Source: Cunninghamia lanceolata
Lineage: Eukaryota > Streptophyta > Pinopsida > Cupressales > Cupressaceae
NCBI GenBank assembly: GCA_027924645.1
Contig: BSBN01001752.1
Location: 11,922,001-11,986,000 of the forward strand
Length of the DNA stretch: 64,000 bases
Reading direction: 5' to 3'
The translations under genes and the position numbers were made by a program. Positions 45,849 to 57,717 of the stretch are shown piece after piece. Position 1 is the stretch's first letter. Each line of letters opens with the position of its first letter. A model generated the notes under the pieces. It made no database searches, was not told the DNA's origin, and saw nothing but the letters and a program-made list of their open reading frames with translations.

Positions 45849-48140
45849 CAATATCTAAATTAGACTTAAAACAATTATATTAAATTACAATATACATATA
45901 TATATATATATATATAATTTTATTATTATAAATACTTCTTGTTTTGATTTAAAGTGATTATGTTATTTTGAATATAAATAAACTATATTAATAATGCATA
46001 TTATATTTAGAAATCTAATTAAAGGAATTAAAAGAATAACAATTCTGTCATGCAGTGACAAGAAATAAATAAATTTATCTTATATTATTTTTGGAGGCTT
46101 TGAAAGCCAAAATTTCATGCAAAACTAAGGAGAACTGGGAGATTATTAAAAAAGCAAAAAAGAAAACCTAAAAAAAATCCAATTCCAAGTTTAGAGGAGA
46201 TTGGGAATAAAACTAAGGAACAACAAAGATGCAACAAAACTATCATTATTCACAGTAGCAGAAAGGGGAGACCCACAATTTGCAGTAGCAGGAGAATAGG
46301 GAGTCATTGTTTTAGAGTGAAAGGAAAGCAGAAATCACCTTTAACAGCAAAATAAACAGTATTCCTCTTGGGTTCTCCTTGCATAGAAATTGTTGTAATT
46401 TTGTTAAGGTTTAAATCTATATTAAACCCCTTGGTTGGCCTATTTTCTTCCTCTTTAATCTGCTTAGAAATAGATTTATTTTTCCATCGATTGGGTCTAT
46501 GTAAGCCAGTATTCTCTGTTGGCATCCACCTGCATTTCCTTGACCGTTGTTTGTGGTTAACTTCTGCTTGTTTTTCTTTTCATCTATATGCTTTGAACGA
46601 CCTCTCTTTATTTGACCGTCAAATTAAGGTTTCTTGGCCTATTTTCTTGCATTGTCAGCTTGATTGTAAACGGCCTGGCTATAGGTAACGGCCTTCTTAA
46701 TAAATAAACTTAGATGGCAGAAAATAATTCCTTGTTGTAGATCTATATTTGTGTTTTTCGTCAATGTTAATCCATTCTTCAACATACTTCTATAAACTTG
46801 AATTCTTTACCTGTAGCTTGTGCTTTACCACTTTCCAGAAACTCTTTTGAAATATTCATGTCGTAGTCTTTGTATTGTTGTTTCAAACTTCTCATAAGTT
46901 CTTGTAGCCTGATTTAGTTTCTTGTAGCTTTTTGTTATCCCTATCGCCATTTTTCTAGTTCCTGTAGCAGATATGCGTTGTTATCTATAGCTGATATAAG
47001 ATCCTGTAGCTTGAATAATTTGCTTCTATAGCTTTATTTCGAACTTTTTAAAATAGTTATGTCAATTTCAGAATAGAGACCACTTGATTTTCTGATTTTC
47101 ACCTATGCTTATTTAATGTTGAAACCAGTCTTAAACTCTTATTTAAAGACTCTATGAATTGATAAATCATAAACTGATATTGGATTAGAAAGAGTTAAAC
47201 ATTAGATTCTTCAAACTTTTTAGACAACAAATTATAGTTAAAAATTATAACCAGATTATAGACACTATATTTATATTTGCATACATGAATGAGTGATGTT
47301 CCACTTATTGCTTATTGAAAGTGTGCCTTTATGATTATTGCTTTGGAAAGGGAATTTAGAGATGGTCTATAGGTGAATATGGATCGTTATTTTTCTTTTT
47401 ATTTTATTTTTATCATTTTACTTATTTATTGGGGAAAGAAAGTAGATTTTTATCTAGGAATGTGTTTGGTTTACTTCTAGGCTAGGATGCCGAATGTGGA
47501 TTATCAGAGATGGTTTTTCCTCTTTTCAAGAATTGAACCAGTAACTATTTGATTTAAATGTTTAGATCTAAATGAGCAGTGATTGAAAAAGATGAATATT
47601 TTGTCTGGAAAACTTTATTTATATATATCTCTGCCACATCCTATTGTGAGACAATCTACATTTCATTATTTAGAATTGCACATTAGACATCAAGTTGCAT
47701 TGGGTGTTCCCTCCTGCTAGTTGTTTCCAAGTAGCTAGAAATTTCATGCAGGGTTGGGTTTCCTTCGTGTTATGAAGTGATCCAGGGAAGTGTAATTGCT
47801 TCATGTTTGGGTGGAAAAGTGCTTGAGCCATGTTCCCATCTCTCATCTCGCAAGAGGACCATTTGGGTTTGTGGTGACTGGAGAGTGTTTTGATTTATTA
47901 TACTTGTTTGTAGATATTTATTGTAACTTGTAACTGTGTAAATTATGGCATGAAAGCCAATGGAATTTGTATATTATTTTATATTGCTATCACCTGGATT
48001 GAGCATGAGATTTTCTAAGATTTAATGACTTTTATTGATTCATATTTATGAGATTTATCTTTTACTTGTAATGTTGTAATTAAGTGGATTATTTACTTCA
48101 TTTTACTTTTGTGATGGTTTGAGTACTTTACAAGTGGAGA
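45849..48140. other. No gene recognised; AT-rich intergenic sequence
   Basis: Continues the LINE target sequence, then unassigned AT-rich DNA. 46800-47040 has about eight loosely spaced CTGTAGC or CTATAGC words. The longest ORFs (about 106 codons) have no recognisable domain or codon pattern. Confidence 0.5.
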
Positions 48141-49182
48141 TAGAAGAATATAATGAGTCAATCAATTGCTTTAAGGTGAGAAAGCACACAAATAGATAGG
48201 GAATCAATCAATATGAAGGAAGAAGAGTACATGACTCAGACACTAGCTTGCTCTGTCACTAGGGGTCATGCAAATCACAATACCCTCATGGATCATAGAC
48301 TAGCAAGTTGTCTTATGCTAGGTGACCATGAGTGTAAAAAGGTAGGTCATATGAAGCACATAGGGATAGCAAGTTGTATTATGCTAGGTGGCTCATATGA
48401 TACTAACACCTTAGAGTGTGCATTAAACACCAACACCACAAAGGGTGAACACTTCGAGGAGTGTCAAAATAAACACCAGTGCCACAAGGGATGAATTGAT
48501 AAACTACACCTCAAGGGGCACAAATAAAGTAGGGTGCATGTATGGATGCACATGTGAACATAGTAGATGCCCCCCTTAAAATATTAGCATGTATAATATG
48601 CAAATATTTTAAAGTAAAGAAAAGAGGAAGAAACAAGAGGGGAGATTCTCAAAAAGAATGCGTACCCCTAGAACAAGTTGTCTCTACCCCTAGAACATGG
48701 GTGAGGACAACCATTAAAAATAATATTGTGTTGTTACCAAAAATAAAGTATTGTTGCACATGAGATTGTACCACCATGAATGGCAACGAGCAAACAAAGA
48801 AAGCTATAGGTGCCACATAGTGGGTAGAAACACAATAGAAGAAGGGAAGTGTGGAAAACTTCATGAGAAAGTATAAGAAAGCAATATAGAGTTGGACTCT
48901 ATACTATATTATTTTATAACAATGCTAGATGTAATTATGATGTGATGATAGAGGAAGAAGAATGTTTATTATGGAAAATGAACCGGATAGAGGTGAGCCT
49001 CAATATCACTTGTCATGCAGAGGAGAGATAGATGCTTTACTAGAAAGAAGAGTGAGAGCACCCATGTTAAGAAGGTGTTGTATTTTGTACTTCAAGGCTC
49101 AACATTCACTAGTGGAATGGTCAAGCACTCGATGATATGCACATAAAGGAAGTGTTTATTGAACATGTTGTGGAAAAAAATT
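48141..49182. other. No gene recognised; probable 3' part of the Tat-like remnant
   Basis: Lies downstream (minus sense) of the G-patch remnant, where RT would be expected in a complete element, but no RT motif is visible. Two related segments at about 48300-48330 and 48367-48398 repeat AGCAAGTTGT-TTATGCTAGGT. Confidence 0.4.
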
Positions 49183-51403
49183 TCATCTAAGATGAGGAAG
49201 AGTGATCAAGCGGGCCTTTAGAAGCCTCAACAAAATATGCTCTTGTTTTGATAGGAGAGAAGATGTAGGTGGAGTAGGAAGTAACCCTTTTTGTTGTAGA
49301 GAAAGGTTTGATTTCTGAAAAAAAGAAACCATAGAGACGTCAGACAATGGAGGAGGGGATGTAGATAGATGAGAATGTCGGTAACCTAAACCCACTATAG
49401 AATTCAAGTGCAGTGTAGGTTCCACATGGACATTAATGCCTTGTTGCATGCGCCCTAGACCATTTCTATTGTACCCATGTTTAGAAAGAATTTTGAACCC
49501 AAGCCTGTAACATGTCTCCAAATCAAAAAGAGGAGAACTTAGAGAGGTAGAAATCATATAAACATCTATGTAGTCATGGTAAGAGGCTTTAGAGGGTTGA
49601 GTAGGACATTATCTAAGACCCATAGAGAGTAATGCAAATTAGACACCAAAGGGATCTTGATACCCTTCTCTTTTCATCCACATCCATTACCTTTATAACC
49701 GATAGTAGAGAGAATATGAAAACCACGGCCATAATGGGATTGCATCTCCTTAAAGGATGGAGGATCACTATTAGTAGCATAATCAATGCAAGAAATATAA
49801 TCACATGAATCTTTAGGAAAATGTGAAGGAGATATTTTTGTAGAAGCATTTGTAAGTAAATAGTTAGAATGAACTTTTGGAATATCAGAATGAGAGGGGT
49901 TGATATTATACTCTCTGATAAAGGATGGTGTAAAATCCAATGAACCTCAATCATCACTAGGACATACATTCAGAGATGAGTCTACACCATGATCAACCTC
50001 TTGAGTAGGGGTTGAGGATGGGGAATCATCTTTGGCTGAAGAAGGAATAAGATTTTGAAGAGTAGGAGAAGTATCAGGCTAAGTCATAGGATTCACTTAT
50101 TGACAATATTGCAAGGGATCCAAATCAACTTTTATTGTGTACGTTTTGTTTTTTAAATAAATTTAATAGATCCATGCAAGGTAGATGGAATTACACCCAT
50201 GGCGTGAATCCATGATCTACCAAGAAGGAGATTATAAGAAAGCACTCTGGCCATTACATGAAAAAGAGTAGGTAAAGTAATAGGGCCTAATTTAATCAGT
50301 AATGTGGTTGCTCCCAAAGTTTGTCTAGTGATGTTATCAAAGCCATGGATGGAGAGATTAGTGGGAGATATACAAGATGTATCAATATTAATGTTGTTTA
50401 ACAGGTCTACACCACAAACATTGAGACCTAAACTATTATCAATAAGTGTTCACTTGATGCCAAAAGAATTTATTCCAACAATAATGAGAAGGGGTTTTTT
50501 TTTTTTGAACCTCCAAAGATGGTAACTCATATTTCTAGAAGGTTATATCTATGGAATTTGTGTATATACAATCGAGTAAGGTAGCTACATCATTTGGCCT
50601 AGTAGAAGATGCTACTGGGATCTTCTATAAAGCTTCTTGGAGCATGCCATGATATATTGGTGAAGTTTTAACTAGCTCCCAAAGAGAGATCTTAATAGGA
50701 GTAGCATGGAGCCTCTCAACAAGATCATACTCTCCAACATTCTTTTGAGTAAAATGGGGAGCTGCAAGAAGAATAAGATGTGGTGGAGGAAGGGAGACAA
50801 GGACAAGAGTAACCTATTTGTTTCACTGAGTATTATACATGTGGATTACTACATGGTAGTGAGGAGCCTTAGACATGTTTAGAGCTATAGACTTTGTAAT
50901 TTTAGAAAAGTAATTTGAAGGTCAAGGATTTTCAGGAATACCCCGAACAATGATTAGAAAATGAGAAGGTTGGGGAAGATCAAGCGCCCTATGCACAATG
51001 GTTTTAGGAATAGAAGAAATATTTTGAACATTAATGTACTTATCCAACATCTCCTTAGTGGTTGAGATAAGTCTATTAAAAATGATTGTATTAACATTAT
51101 TATCTCCTTGAGAAATACATGATGTAGGATAATATATATAATATGTTCAACATCTATCCATGGGGGATTTGATACGAGGTGAGACTCTTCATTTTCTCTT
51201 GCTTCATCTGTAGAAGGGAGAACATTGGAACGAAGAGAAGTTAGAGTAAAATTAAGAAAAGTATCAATGATTTTATCCTCTTGCACCAAAATATCCTTGT
51301 AAGTAGAAGGGATATTGGGAGAGGGACCAAGGAAAAAGAGTGACATAGGAAAAGATTTTGATTTCCACTTATCATTTGATGTATATAGGCCTATGATAAC
51401 CAT
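49183..51403 (-). pseudogene. Tat/Ogre-lineage Ty3/gypsy protease and G-patch remnant
   Basis: Reading the minus strand: a linker (50954-51403, PSTDEARENEESH), then a protease segment with TLIDNSLGLNVCGVDLL near 50395-50455 (catalytic Asp present, usual Gly replaced by Ser) and LLLGRSWIHAMGVIPSTLH near 50165-50240. Two G-patch-like segments follow (YGRGFHILSTIGYKGNGCG near 49674-49745; SKHGYNRNGLGRMQQG near 49425-49485, then GLGY). A protease followed by a G-patch with GLGR-QQG is known from plant Tat-lineage polyproteins. Several stops and frameshifts interrupt it. Confidence 0.72.
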
Positions 51404-52389
51404 TATTCAATATCTTTCAAATAGGAAGTGATCATAGAAGTAGGAGGAGAAGAAGGTTGGGCATCAGCAGAACCAACAAAGTCATCAAAGGAAGAAGAGG
51501 GAATATCAAAAGGATCATGAGGGTGAGTCTCAATGATAGCTTTGACTATTAATGTAGAGGAAATGTAGGTATAGATCTATAAGTTTTGATTAGGGGTGCA
51601 CAAACTATGAATTTTATCATTATGGCCTTCAACATGTATGTTGTTATAGTTAATGAGAGCTATCCTTTTATGGTAAATGCCCATGCACTTTTCACTATCA
51701 TGAACATTCAACTAATGGTATCCAAAAAAAGCATTAGAATCATATCCACATGGAAGTACCATAGATAAACGAAGAGGTTAGATGAGAGGAAGGCTGATAA
51801 GGTTATCTATGTAGATTTGATTAAGAACAACATGAAGTGAGTAAGTGAGGTAAGTGAACTTTTGTAAAGTTTGTGGCTTAAAGGATTTATATCATTAGTG
51901 GAAGGATGGGAATTATCAAGATGTGATTAACAATAGGTTTAGAATTAGGTTTGGATAAGGTTGGAGGTGTGGTAATCTTTTTTAAGGGCATTTTGAGGAA
52001 TTTGGATAGATAAGAGGGAGAAGAGGAAGAGGGTTGAGAATAACAAGAGGAAGGAATATAAATTTAAAGATTGGAATCTTAGTTTCATAGTCCCTCAAGA
52101 GAGCACATAGATCATAATGTTATTTTGAAGAGACGCTAGATCTCATCATCCAAAAGTTAGTAATACATTTTTAAAAGTAAGAACTAAAAACATTTAATAC
52201 AAAATTGTTAACCCACTTGGCTAGTCCTTTCTTACAGTAACCAAATTAGATAAAGTCACTTTTAATCCAATGTTGACTTGAAAGTGTTGGATGAATGCAT
52301 GATACAACTTGAGATAAGAACATATAGAATATTGGGGGAGTGAATAGAACTATTCAAGTGCATAGTGTTTTAACATTCAAGGGAAGAAT
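51404..52389. other. No gene recognised
   Basis: Probably upstream polyprotein or leader sequence of the Tat-like remnant, too decayed to read. No repeats or domains of note. Confidence 0.4.
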
Positions 52390-52567
52390 TGTTATAACAG
52401 ATGCACTCTACTGAGAGGGGGGTGAATCAATAGATTAAGAATACTTAAAAACTTCTAATCTCTAGAAAGTAGACCAAAATAACTTTTAGTACTTAACTAA
52501 GAACAATAAGAGATCATACAGACATGAACACCATATATACATGGAAAACCCAAAGATGGGAAAAACC
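52390..52567 (-). repeat. Copia LTR fragment, left half of the target of the next element
   Basis: Starts TGTTATAACAGATGCAC with the ACTGAGAGGGGGGTGAATCA phrase typical of this LTR group, and contains GGAAAACCCAAAGATGGG. It continues at 60056 after the nested element: AAAAACC joins CATGGTGAG. Confidence 0.65.
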
Positions 52568-53657
52568 TGTTGATAACTGAGAGGGGGGGGTGAATCAGTT
52601 ATCCTAATTATTTCTTCTTTTGAACTTTCTTATTAATCAAAGCAACATTGAATCAAACAAACAAACATTACCATGAAATGAGAAACACATGACACAGTAT
52701 TTTTGACGTGGAAACCCGGTTAAGGGAGAAAACCACGGGGTGATTAACCCAAAGATTATTCTCTGTTAGAAGAATAAGGAATTACAAAATGGCACTTGCC
52801 AATTAGGGCTCACTGCCCGAGCACACTGCTCACAAAGAGGCACACTGCCTACAAGGAGACACACTGTCTACAAAAGAATGTTATACAATACTTGAACTGA
52901 TTGGAAGCATCTTCATATGCTGGAGTTCAGTTCCGGTTAGGCTCAGTATACTGATCTGCTGCACTTCATCTTTCCTCTGTTCTTTATTCTGCTATCTTTT
53001 CACATACCGGATCTTTCTTACTGCTTCTGCTCTGCTCTGTATTTATTCGCATACACCTTCACACCATTACACTTTTCACAACTAAATCCATCCTCTATAT
53101 ATATCCGCACTAGTGATTTCATTATCTTTCTAGTCGGCACCCGGAATAATCTATCTTCTCACAAACTCTGTTCTGTAGGCTGAATCCTTGCATATCAAGT
53201 AATGCGGATCAAGCATATACTTGTAGATATCATTAATCATGTCAGCCAAACATGATTCATGTCTTCACAACCTTTACCATCAACAGTAACACATCCGGAA
53301 AATAGTCTGATACTCTGTCAGTCAGTTCTTCCTCTATTCTCACTGTCTCTCAGGAATCCGGTACTCAACTATTCATATCTTTTTCTTTGTTCATCACCGG
53401 AGGCTAAATCCTTGGAATATACTACTCAAGGTAGTCCTCTTGACTTCCCCAAATCTGCACTGCACCAAGACACTTCCTATGAGAGATCCGGACCAATCTG
53501 TCAGACCTTGCCACATGCTCTGTTCTTGTTCACCGGACCACAACAATCTTCATTCTGACTTCCGGTAGAGACACACCATGACTTGCGGATATGTGGGATG
53601 ACCTTTGTTGCCATCAATGACAACAACCATGAATCCATATAGTGTCTCTTGCCAACA
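52568..53657 (-). repeat. 3' LTR of the Sirevirus-like element
   Basis: 1090 bp, minus-strand TGTTGGCAAGAG to GTTATCAACA. It contains a plus-strand 99-codon ORF that is duplicated in the other LTR only because the LTRs are copies. Confidence 0.95.
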
Positions 53658-53889
53658 ATCTCCCCCTTTGGCATTGATGGCAACACTTAGTGAAAAATGA
53701 CTAAGTGTTTACACTATGCTCCCCCTGGCTGATGCTCTATCTTTATATACAATTTCTGGAACTCCCCCTTAGTTGGATTCCTCATTTTTCACTGCTCCTC
53801 ACTCCCCCTTTGACATCAATGGCAAAGGGTAGGGTCCGCACACCAAAATTTTCAAAAAAATTTCTATACATAGCCGCATATTTACATAC
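53658..53889 (-). other. Polypurine tract and repeated tract-like motifs
   Basis: The minus strand has AAAGGGGGAGA at 53658-53668, directly against the LTR, and further AGGGGGAG motifs at about 53720-53728, 53762-53770 and 53802-53810. Several tract copies upstream of the 3' LTR are a described Sirevirus feature. Confidence 0.75.
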
Positions 53890-56800
53890 TCACATATACT
53901 GAAGAATGTCTACAAAAGATGTCTTCAGTTGGATCAGTTCTGTAGCCCAACTTTGCTTCATTCCATCCAAAATTGAAATGTGACCACTCAACAAAAATGC
54001 AAATGCATCTACCCTTTTTAGATCTTTCGGATCACTTGTCTGGGCTGTGATTTGAGCTTCTGCTATGGCCTCATGCATGGCCTCTAGCTTAGGGACAATT
54101 AACCCCCTGAGCTCACTCAACCTGCTTATTCTATTTTTCCTTTCCTTCTCCAATTTCTTGATTTCACTCAAGACTGCAATAGTCTGACATTCTTGATTTG
54201 TTATAGAGGAAGAAAGAGGATCAAAACTTTGAGACAAGCTTAGTAGTGTGTCCTCTTGCGCTTTTATTTTCTTCTCAATGTCCACTGTTACCTTGGACCA
54301 GGAGATACAAAATTTGTATATTTCACCGCCATCCTTAAGAGCATTTTCTAAGCTCTTTATCCCAATGTTCATGTTTCTCCTATCATTAATGATCAAACCC
54401 TGAACCTCAGAGAACCTTTTATCCAAAAACTCCTTCCGGACCTTTTCTTCAGCTGATTTTTCTAGAGATTCAAAATGTGTACTAACACTATTGACTAAGG
54501 TTTTGAGATTATCAGAAGAGGAGGCTGTGGGATCCTTCTGACAAGATGGCATGATCTTTTCTAGCACTCCAGATGCTACCTCCATAAGCTCATAGTCTTC
54601 CATGTGAGATTTCAGTAGTTTCTCTTTGACTTTCTCATTTGCAAATGAGGCTATTTTCATTGTTTGCACCAGTGACAAAGAGTCAAAATCTAATGGTCCT
54701 TTTAGCAGGTCCGGTTCATCAATTTCTATAGTGGCTTTTGTCAAGAATTCTTGAACAATTTGTGCAGTGTCTCTTGCCGGACACAGATGTTTCTTCTCTT
54801 CTGCAGTTTTGTCCTTTGGAATCTTTTCTCCTTCCTTACTCTTACCACTTTCAGTTGTGGTTTTCTCTGTTGGGGTCTTCTCTTTCTCTGCATCCTTGGT
54901 GCTATCAACCTCTTTTTCTTTAACTGCTGCTTCTTTCTCCTGTAGTTTCTCTTCTTCTTGAGATCCGGAGACTATAGGGGAAACCAGAGGAGAGATGTTA
55001 GTCTGTTCAAGGGCCACTTCTTTCGGAGCAGATGATTCCAAGTCCACAGCTATTTCTGCACCTAAGTCCTCTACAACAGGAAGATTAAACCTTTTGAAGG
55101 TTTTCCAGAGAATCTCTTCAGTGTCCTTGGCTACCTTGTCGGTCTCACCAAGCATAAGCTGATTCATCCTTGCTTTGCTCCTGAATTCATCCTTGCAGTC
55201 TTTGAATACCATGTTCATTGTTTTGTGATCAATTGAAGGATATAGCTGAATAGCTATCTGTTCCCTGTTCTCAAGGTCTTTTGCCATGGCATTGTTCTTT
55301 CTTATCTCTAATTCCATCTCTAGGCTCTTTGGAATTTCAGAGATAATCTTAATAAAAGCTTTATTGTAGATGTTCAAGTACCTTATTATAGCTTCTTGCA
55401 GGATCTTTTGATCTGCCTCATTGTAGTCATCATAGAATTCAGCCACCGGTTGAAGGTTCCCATCCACAGTGACTGATTTGACTACACTGTCTAGAGACAG
55501 GGTGGGCTTTTCAAAAAATTCTTCTGTCATTTCTTCCTTGTCTTGACCAGTAGAGGGTTTATCGGATCCTTTCCTTTTCTGTTTCTTTATTTCTTTCACT
55601 CCCTCATCTGACTCAGTTTCTTCTTCATCCTTTTGGCTTTGATAAGCCCTTGTGGCTTTTGTCTTAGATCTTTTACCAGATGCCTGGACTTCCAGTTTTG
55701 AACTTTTGGTTGTGGGAGGTGCAGACCTTTTTGATGATCTAGTCTGGGTGGAAGTTTCAACCGGAGCACTTTTCTTACTTTTCTTTTCTGCCTCTTTCTT
55801 TTCTTCCTCAGCCTTTCTCCTCTTTTCTCGGTTGGCATCAAGTGCCTCCTTTGGAATGCCTAGGCCTTGAGCAATATGCTCTACTTCTTTTCTCACCTTC
55901 CTCTTTATCTCAGGTTCTCTGAGTTCCACATGAATTTTCACACTCAGTTCCTCAAATGTTCCAAACCTTTCTGCCTTTGGATCTTTAGGCTGACTTAGCA
56001 TGTGTTGAACATGCAGCTCCACTATCTGTTCATCTACTTCATACCCCATGGGCATGATCCACACAGTTCTTGGTTCTACTGCCTCCATTAGACACTGATC
56101 TGTTTCTACCATGAAGCATACTGTGTCTTTGTACTTTTCAACAAGGGATTGGGGTATTCTTTCTCTTGCATGCATCATGCTTTGGAAGTTCTTGAAATAT
56201 CCCCATAGAGCTGTATTTCTTGCTTTAGCATCCCCAAGTCCATCCAAATAGTCTCTGATTTGGATGGCAACCGGTCTGTCATTCTGCCATATCCATCCAC
56301 TGGATCCGGGAAGCTCATTCATGTAGAAAAAGAAGAGACAAAGGATCAGATTGCCATACTTGAAGGAGTTTTTCTTGTCCTTCTTAATCTTCTGCAGATT
56401 TTCAAAAAGTTGGTTTACAAGAAGCTCACACAAGTCATAGTCTGCATTCTCCTTTAACATTTGATAAGCTATGTAGATTGCAGTTCCCGGTACTGAATTT
56501 TCCCTACTGGAGTGATAGATTTTGTAACCAATTATCATAGATGCAAATTTGACATCTGGTTCAGTGATGTCATCAACTGTCATAGCTCTCTTGTCAAACT
56601 TGGATCCGGTTGCATCACTAACTGTCTGATTTTTGACAGACTTGAGAACAGGTAATCCACCGGATGAGTGCAGACCGGTTACAGCCCTAATTGCATCTTT
56701 GGTAATCTTGAAGGGCTTGTTCAACCATAGGAAGTTGTCATGTACTCTACTTAGTACATATCGGACCCATTCATCTTCTTCAAAACAGGGGAAATGAATG

Positions 56801-57075
56801 CATTGTGCAAAGTGTTTGTTCCGGATGGCTTTGTACTGAGGTTTGATCTCAAAGGAGTCATCTATCAATTGTTTGTGATAGATATCCATCAGTTTTGATT
56901 CTCCAAAGTCTTCAAAATTCGCATGGATGTAAACCCTAATGTCTTCCGTATGCAATACACCATGTGGAACACTAGAGAAGGCTCCTAGTGGATCTACCTC
57001 CAAGGATTTGTAAGGATGTTTCTTGAATGTGGGACGAGGTCTATCAGAGATCTTAACTATATTCGGAGTAGCCAT
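53890..57075 (-). CDS. Intact 1061-aa retroelement accessory protein of unknown function
   Basis: The function is unknown. The ORF is uninterrupted and its ATG has a strong plant context (A at -3, ATGGCT). Residues 1-395 look globular, with FKITKDAIRAVTGLHSSGG near 122-140 and a short hydrophobic stretch near 243-253 (ILCLFFFYMNE) too short for a sure membrane span. Residues 395-515 are Lys/Glu-rich with several NLS-like basic clusters (EKRRKAEEEKK, KKQKRKG). Residues 520-690 are a helical region, 705-765 a second Lys/Glu/Thr-rich linker, and 770-1061 are largely helical with coiled-coil potential. No signal peptide, zinc finger, RT, protease or integrase motif is seen. It lies downstream of gag in the env-like position of an otherwise pol-less LTR element. 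It could be a chaperone or packaging factor, an env-like relic, or a captured host gene. Confidence 0.85.
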   Translation of the reverse strand: MATPNIVKISDRPRPTFKKHPYKSLEVDPLGAFSSVPHGVLHTEDIRVYIHANFEDFGESKLMDIYHKQLIDDSFEIKPQYKAIRNKHFAQCIHFPCFEEDEWVRYVLSRVHDNFLWLNKPFKITKDAIRAVTGLHSSGGLPVLKSVKNQTVSDATGSKFDKRAMTVDDITEPDVKFASMIIGYKIYHSSRENSVPGTAIYIAYQMLKENADYDLCELLVNQLFENLQKIKKDKKNSFKYGNLILCLFFFYMNELPGSSGWIWQNDRPVAIQIRDYLDGLGDAKARNTALWGYFKNFQSMMHARERIPQSLVEKYKDTVCFMVETDQCLMEAVEPRTVWIMPMGYEVDEQIVELHVQHMLSQPKDPKAERFGTFEELSVKIHVELREPEIKRKVRKEVEHIAQGLGIPKEALDANREKRRKAEEEKKEAEKKSKKSAPVETSTQTRSSKRSAPPTTKSSKLEVQASGKRSKTKATRAYQSQKDEEETESDEGVKEIKKQKRKGSDKPSTGQDKEEMTEEFFEKPTLSLDSVVKSVTVDGNLQPVAEFYDDYNEADQKILQEAIIRYLNIYNKAFIKIISEIPKSLEMELEIRKNNAMAKDLENREQIAIQLYPSIDHKTMNMVFKDCKDEFRSKARMNQLMLGETDKVAKDTEEILWKTFKRFNLPVVEDLGAEIAVDLESSAPKEVALEQTNISPLVSPIVSGSQEEEKLQEKEAAVKEKEVDSTKDAEKEKTPTEKTTTESGKSKEGEKIPKDKTAEEKKHLCPARDTAQIVQEFLTKATIEIDEPDLLKGPLDFDSLSLVQTMKIASFANEKVKEKLLKSHMEDYELMEVASGVLEKIMPSCQKDPTASSSDNLKTLVNSVSTHFESLEKSAEEKVRKEFLDKRFSEVQGLIINDRRNMNIGIKSLENALKDGGEIYKFCISWSKVTVDIEKKIKAQEDTLLSLSQSFDPLSSSITNQECQTIAVLSEIKKLEKERKNRISRLSELRGLIVPKLEAMHEAIAEAQITAQTSDPKDLKRVDAFAFLLSGHISILDGMKQSWATELIQLKTSFVDILQYM

Positions 57076-57717
57076 TTTTCAAAGATTTGCAGGGAGATAT
57101 TGAAAACGAAAAATACCTTATGCGCCTTCGGTTATTTGGATTGATTTCTGTATGTAGTAACTTCTGTAAGTGATCTTCAGTGAACTTGATGAATTTTGTC
57201 ACAGAGCTCCGCTTTTTGCTTCTTCTTGGGTGTGGAATGATCAAATGATTATTGAGAAATCCCTTATATCGTTTCACAAACCCTAATATCTGTTTGCAAT
57301 AAATGCTCCACCTATATTGTTCCGGTTTGCCTTATCCAGATAGCTTGGAGTATCCCGGATCAGTTCTGATCTATGAACATCATGCGGATCTTTCAATCAT
57401 GAATAAATCGAGATGACACATTACAAGAACATCCCAAACATTCTGTCCAGTCCACAGAGCAAAATAATGTACTTCCGGATCTCTCCGGACCCTTTTGTAG
57501 TCCTCTGTCATTCCAGAGCATCTCCCGAAATAGGTCTTACTTGATTGATCACAACTTCTTTGCATCTTCATGCGGACCTCTGAAATCTTGTCTGGATCAT
57601 CTCAAGACTTATATCTTCAAACCCTTTACTCCGCATCTTGTATCACATCCAGCACCACTTGATTGGCTGGGGGAACAGGATTTTCTTTGAGTCTCCCCCT
57701 GAGCCAGAGCTCACTTT
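57076..57717 (-). other. Spacer between gag and the accessory ORF
   Basis: About 640 bp without a supported gene. On the minus strand it opens with a polypurine-like CAGGGGGAGAC (57691-57701) shortly after the gag stop. This hints at a junction left when pol was deleted. It serves as the 5' untranslated stretch of the accessory ORF, which would need internal initiation, splicing or a subgenomic transcript. Confidence 0.6.

Noticed and set aside
46304..46688. Small ORFs on both strands in the unassigned region
   Set aside because: No domain, no repeat-supported conservation, and length expected by chance in such sequence.
53259..53558. 99-codon plus-strand ORF, nearly identical to one at 59652-59951
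   Set aside because: Both lie in the two LTRs of one element, so the conservation reflects LTR identity, not protein selection.
54738..54961. Three overlapping hydrophobic plus-strand ORFs
   Set aside because: Antisense to the Lys/Glu-rich linker of the 1061-aa ORF. Reverse complements of Lys/Glu codons give Phe/Leu/Ser-rich peptides.
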